Assembly: GCF_004348535.1 (NCBI RefSeq)
Contig: NZ_SMJX01000039.1
Location: 1-40,773, forward strand
Direction: 5' to 3'
Length of the DNA stretch: 40,773 bases
Source: Actinomadura sp. KC216
GTDB taxonomy: Bacteria > Actinomycetota > Actinomycetes > Streptosporangiales > Streptosporangiaceae
Numbering within the stretch: position 1 is the stretch's first letter; each line of letters starts with the position of its first letter. Under the pieces are notes generated by a model, which saw nothing but the letters and a program-made list of their open reading frames with translations, did not search any database and was not told the DNA's origin. Position numbers and translations under genes: made by a program. This document shows positions 38,457-40,773 of this stretch, in pieces.

Positions 38457-39443
38457 ATGAACAGATGCCTCGCCTGGTTCACCACCGGCCTGCTGGCCGC
38501 CACGCTCACCGCTTGCGGCTCGACCGGCTCCGGAGACGGCGGCCGGGGAGACGGGGCGGCGAACTTCCCCTTCACCGTCAAGAACTGCGGGGTGGACGTC
38601 ACGCTGGACAAGGCGCCCTCCCGCGTCATGATCGTCAACAGTGCTCCGCTGCAGTACCTGTCCGCGCTCGGAGCGCTGGACAAGCTGTCCTCGCGGGCCG
38701 GGAAGTTCCCGCCGGAGTACTACTCCAAGGAGACCCTCGCCGCGGTCAACAAGGTCCCCTCCCTCACCGACCGTCTCGGCTCCGACGGGCACCTGAAGAT
38801 CTCCACCGAGTCGATCATCGCGGAGGAACCCGACCTGGTGCTCGGCCTGCCGGACGGCGTCTCGCGCGAGTCCCTGGCCGCCGTCGGCATTCCGGTGCTG
38901 AACGAGCCCAGCTTCTGCCCCGACGGGATCAAGAACCCCGGCTACGAGACGATCTACCAGCAGATGCGGCTGTACGGCAGGGTCTTCGACCGGCGGGCCA
39001 AGGCCGAGCAGGCCGTCAGGGACCTTCAGAAGCGTATCCAGACCGTCCGGGCCGGCCTGCCCGACCAGAAGGGCCGCAAGGTCGCCGTGCTGTGGCCCTA
39101 CCGGGGCGAGGGGACCGTCGGGGCCTACGGCGGCCAGAGCATGGCCACACCGCAGCTCAAGACGCTCGGCGCCCAGAACGTGTTCGCCGACACCGACAAG
39201 CGCGTATTCGAGGTCTCGATGGAGGAACTGCTGGGCCGCGATCCCGACACCATCATCCTGCTGCACACCGACGGCACCCAGCAGGAAATCAAGCAGGCGC
39301 TGCTGGACATCCCCGGCGCCATGGATCTGCGCGCGGTCCAGAACGACGCGATCCATGTCCAGCTGTTCAACTTCACCGAACCGCCATCGCCCCTGGTCCT
39401 GGACGGCCTGGAGCGCCTGGCGGCCTACTTCAAGGGGAAGTGA
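38457..39443 (+). CDS. FecB/BtuF-like metal-complex binding lipoprotein
   Basis: The 328-residue protein has a lipoprotein signal (LAWFTTGLLAATLTAC) and a Gly-rich linker, then the type III binding fold. FTVKNCGVDVTLDKAPSRVMIVNSAPLQYLSALGALDKLSSRAG and ESIIAEEPDLVLGLPDGVSRESLAAVGIPVLNEPSFC form lobe 1. The long helix FDRRAKAEQAVRDLQKRIQTVRAGL and the lobe 2 elements VSMEELLGRDPDTIILLHTDGT follow. AAGGAG precedes ATG 38457. It captures the ligand for the permease and ATPase encoded just upstream. Confidence 0.9.
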   Translation: MNRCLAWFTTGLLAATLTACGSTGSGDGGRGDGAANFPFTVKNCGVDVTLDKAPSRVMIVNSAPLQYLSALGALDKLSSRAGKFPPEYYSKETLAAVNKVPSLTDRLGSDGHLKISTESIIAEEPDLVLGLPDGVSRESLAAVGIPVLNEPSFCPDGIKNPGYETIYQQMRLYGRVFDRRAKAEQAVRDLQKRIQTVRAGLPDQKGRKVAVLWPYRGEGTVGAYGGQSMATPQLKTLGAQNVFADTDKRVFEVSMEELLGRDPDTIILLHTDGTQQEIKQALLDIPGAMDLRAVQNDAIHVQLFNFTEPPSPLVLDGLERLAAYFKGK

Positions 39444-39448
39444 CCTCC

Positions 39449-40171
39449 ATGTCTCCGGACTCGCCGGTCCAGGACCGCATCACCCGGTACTGGGACCAGC
39501 ACGCCCCCGCCTACCAGCGGTTCCAGGAACAACGGCTCGCACACCCCGACTACGACGCCGCATGGACCCGCGTCTGGCGGGACGCACTGCCCGACGACGC
39601 CGAAACCGTGCTCGACGTGGGCACCGGCACCGGCCACGCCGCACTGACCATCGCCGCCCTCGGCCGCCGGGTGACGGGCATCGACATCGCACCCGCCATG
39701 CTGGACCACGCCCGCGCCAACGCACGGCGCCGAGGACACGACATCGCCTTCGTCCAAGGCGACGCGGTCAGGCCCGCAGCGCCAGGCGCCCCGTTCGACG
39801 CGCTCGTCAGCCGCTACCTCCTCTGGACGCTGCCCGACGTCGACACCGCGCTGCGCAACTGGCGCCGCCTGCTCCGGCCGGGCGGCCGCCTGGCCGTCGT
39901 GGACGCCCCCTGGCACGCCGGCGGAATGCGGCACTCCGACACCGACCCCCGAGCCCGCGCCTACGACGCCGAAGCCCGCCGCGCACTGGCGCTCGCCGAA
40001 GCGGACGACATCACCGCCTGGCAGGAGAGGATCATCGCCGCCGGCTTCGCGGACGTCGAGGTCACGCCCCTGACCGAGCTCTACGAACTCGACGGCGTCC
40101 ACGGCGTCGCGACCGACCACCACCGCACCCTGCAGCACCTGATCACCGCCCGGAACCCCGACACCCCATGA
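39449..40171 (+). CDS. Class I SAM-dependent methyltransferase linked to a metal-complex importer
   Basis: The 240-residue protein has an N-terminal helical segment (RITRYWDQHAPAYQRFQEQRLAHPDYDAAWTRVW), motif I VLDVGTGTGHAAL, the ribose-binding acid in VTGIDIAPAMLDHARANA, and LLRPGGRLAVVDAPWHAGG. It starts 5 nt after the binding-protein stop and is the last gene of the operon, so its substrate may be the imported complex or a precursor of it. Such methyltransferases are also found next to FecCD-type operons elsewhere, without a settled role that I know of. Confidence 0.85.
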   Translation: MSPDSPVQDRITRYWDQHAPAYQRFQEQRLAHPDYDAAWTRVWRDALPDDAETVLDVGTGTGHAALTIAALGRRVTGIDIAPAMLDHARANARRRGHDIAFVQGDAVRPAAPGAPFDALVSRYLLWTLPDVDTALRNWRRLLRPGGRLAVVDAPWHAGGMRHSDTDPRARAYDAEARRALALAEADDITAWQERIIAAGFADVEVTPLTELYELDGVHGVATDHHRTLQHLITARNPDTP

Positions 40172-40177
40172 CCGGCC

Positions 40178-40224
40178 CCAGGGCACGGGACAGCGGGGCG
40201 GAGCGGAGCCGTCACGTGCCCTGG
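40178..40224. terminator. Bidirectional terminator-like inverted repeat
   Basis: CCAGGGCACG (40178-40187) pairs perfectly with CGTGCCCTGG (40215-40224) over a 27-nt loop, just after the methyltransferase stop and before the convergent anti-sigma gene. No U-run follows. Confidence 0.5.
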
Positions 40225-40361
40225 CCGCTTCGCCCCGGAGGGACGAGGCAGGCTTGGCCCGGTCGGCGGAACTGAGGACAGGGCGGCGCAGGCGGAACTG
40301 GTCGGCTTCGGGCGGTCGACTCCACACCGCGTTCATGTCCGATGCGTCGGTTCGGCCGTGG

Positions 40362-40773
40362 TCAGCCGAGGGCGAGGGTCAGGAGCGGGGGGCTGGTCGG
40401 CCGGGGGGAGCCGCCCGCGGGTTCGATGGTGACCCCGAAGCGTTGCGCGTCCCCGAGGCCGACCGTGATGACCGGACGTGGCCGTCCCGATGGGGTCAGG
40501 GTTCCGGCGGAGCGCGGCCCGGTCGGGCCGAGCCACCACATCTGGTACGTCTTGGCTCCTGGCAGGTGCCCCAGCCGGGCTGTGGTGACAACGGCCTTGC
40601 CGAGCGAGCGGGACGACACGACGGTGACGGTGGCGGCTCCTTGGGCGCGGGCTGTGGAGGTGTGCGCGTCCGGTGCCGTCATCACTGCCGTGACCTGGCG
40701 GTTCAGGGCTTGTGCGTGTTCGGCGGAGCGGTGGAAGTGCCAGGTCGTGCCGCCGCCGATGAGCGCCACGACC
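40362..40773 (-). CDS. RskA-like anti-sigma factor, C-terminal domain (partial)
   Basis: The visible 136 residues match the extracytoplasmic RskA/anti-sigma-K C-terminal domain: ARLGHLPGAKTYQMWWLGPTGPRSAGTLTPSG and then FGVTIEPAGGSPRPTSPPLLTL ('Yqlwli.....aG.l', 'vtvEPaGGS.qPT'). The preceding VTAVMTAPDAHTSTARAQGAATVTVVSSRSLGKAVV also fits. The gene continues beyond the right edge, where the membrane helix and the sigma-binding domain should lie. It would hold an ECF sigma factor, probably of the SigK type, inactive at the membrane. Confidence 0.8.
   Translation of the reverse strand, partial: VVALIGGGTTWHFHRSAEHAQALNRQVTAVMTAPDAHTSTARAQGAATVTVVSSRSLGKAVVTTARLGHLPGAKTYQMWWLGPTGPRSAGTLTPSGRPRPVITVGLGDAQRFGVTIEPAGGSPRPTSPPLLTLALG

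Noticed and set aside
1..40773. CRISPR arrays, insertion sequences, integrases and rRNA genes
   Set aside because: No regularly spaced repeats, transposase or integrase frames, or rRNA-like sequence were seen on either strand.

Overview
The window is high-GC DNA with actinomycete features: many GTG starts, Tat and lipoprotein signals, a Methyltransf_19 (DUF574-type) methyltransferase, a RskA-type anti-sigma C-terminus and IclR/ABC catabolic operons. A member of the Streptosporangiales or Thermomonosporaceae is plausible, but this is inference; no rRNA or other taxonomic marker is present.

Left edge (1-2441): the N-terminus of an exported protein (minus strand), a GNAT acetyltransferase, a MarR regulator divergent from a METTL7-like methyltransferase, and a thioredoxin-like protein.

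Selenium island (2677-18892): selD, selA, a selenocysteine-type tRNA gene, a degenerate methionyl-tRNA synthetase paralogue, a stand-alone tRNA-binding OB-fold protein, a DsrE-like protein and an ArsR-rhodanese fusion run in one direction. Next come a PhnD-like binding lipoprotein (minus strand), PhnC- and PhnE-like transporter parts, a three-subunit molybdenum oxidoreductase in the order FeS - NrfD - catalytic subunit, and its TorD-like chaperone. A second ArsR-rhodanese fusion diverges from a cysteine desulfurase and a pseudo-receiver protein. The set reads as import, redox conversion, mobilisation, activation (SelD) and loading onto tRNA (SelA) of selenium. The striking point is that the tRNA has no UCA anticodon. 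Its anticodon arm can fold as an 8-bp stem closed by a GCGA (GNRA) tetraloop. No selB and no in-frame UGA selenocysteine codon are visible here, and the molybdoenzyme carries Cys at the usual Sec position. The tRNA lies directly against a MetRS paralogue that has lost its HIGH and KMSKS motifs but kept anticodon-domain residues and a C-terminal tRNA-binding domain. I propose a selenocysteinyl-tRNA-dependent pathway that is not ordinary translation.

Catabolic island (19420-34583): two divergent operons around an IclR regulator. The minus side has L-threonine-aldolase-like, SDR, metallo-beta-lactamase-fold, AstE/AspA-like deacylase and D-threonine-aldolase-like enzymes. The plus side has a D-aminoacylase, a four-gene ABC importer, an aldehyde dehydrogenase and an AceE/transketolase-like enzyme. 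Together they suggest import and breakdown of N-acylated and beta-hydroxy amino acids of both configurations, with oxidation of the released aldehyde.

Right edge (34636-40773): a possibly frameshifted hypothetical gene, a Methyltransf_19 methyltransferase, a FecCD-type metal/siderophore/corrinoid importer (permease, ATPase, binding lipoprotein) ending in a class I methyltransferase, and the C-terminus of a RskA-like anti-sigma factor on the minus strand.
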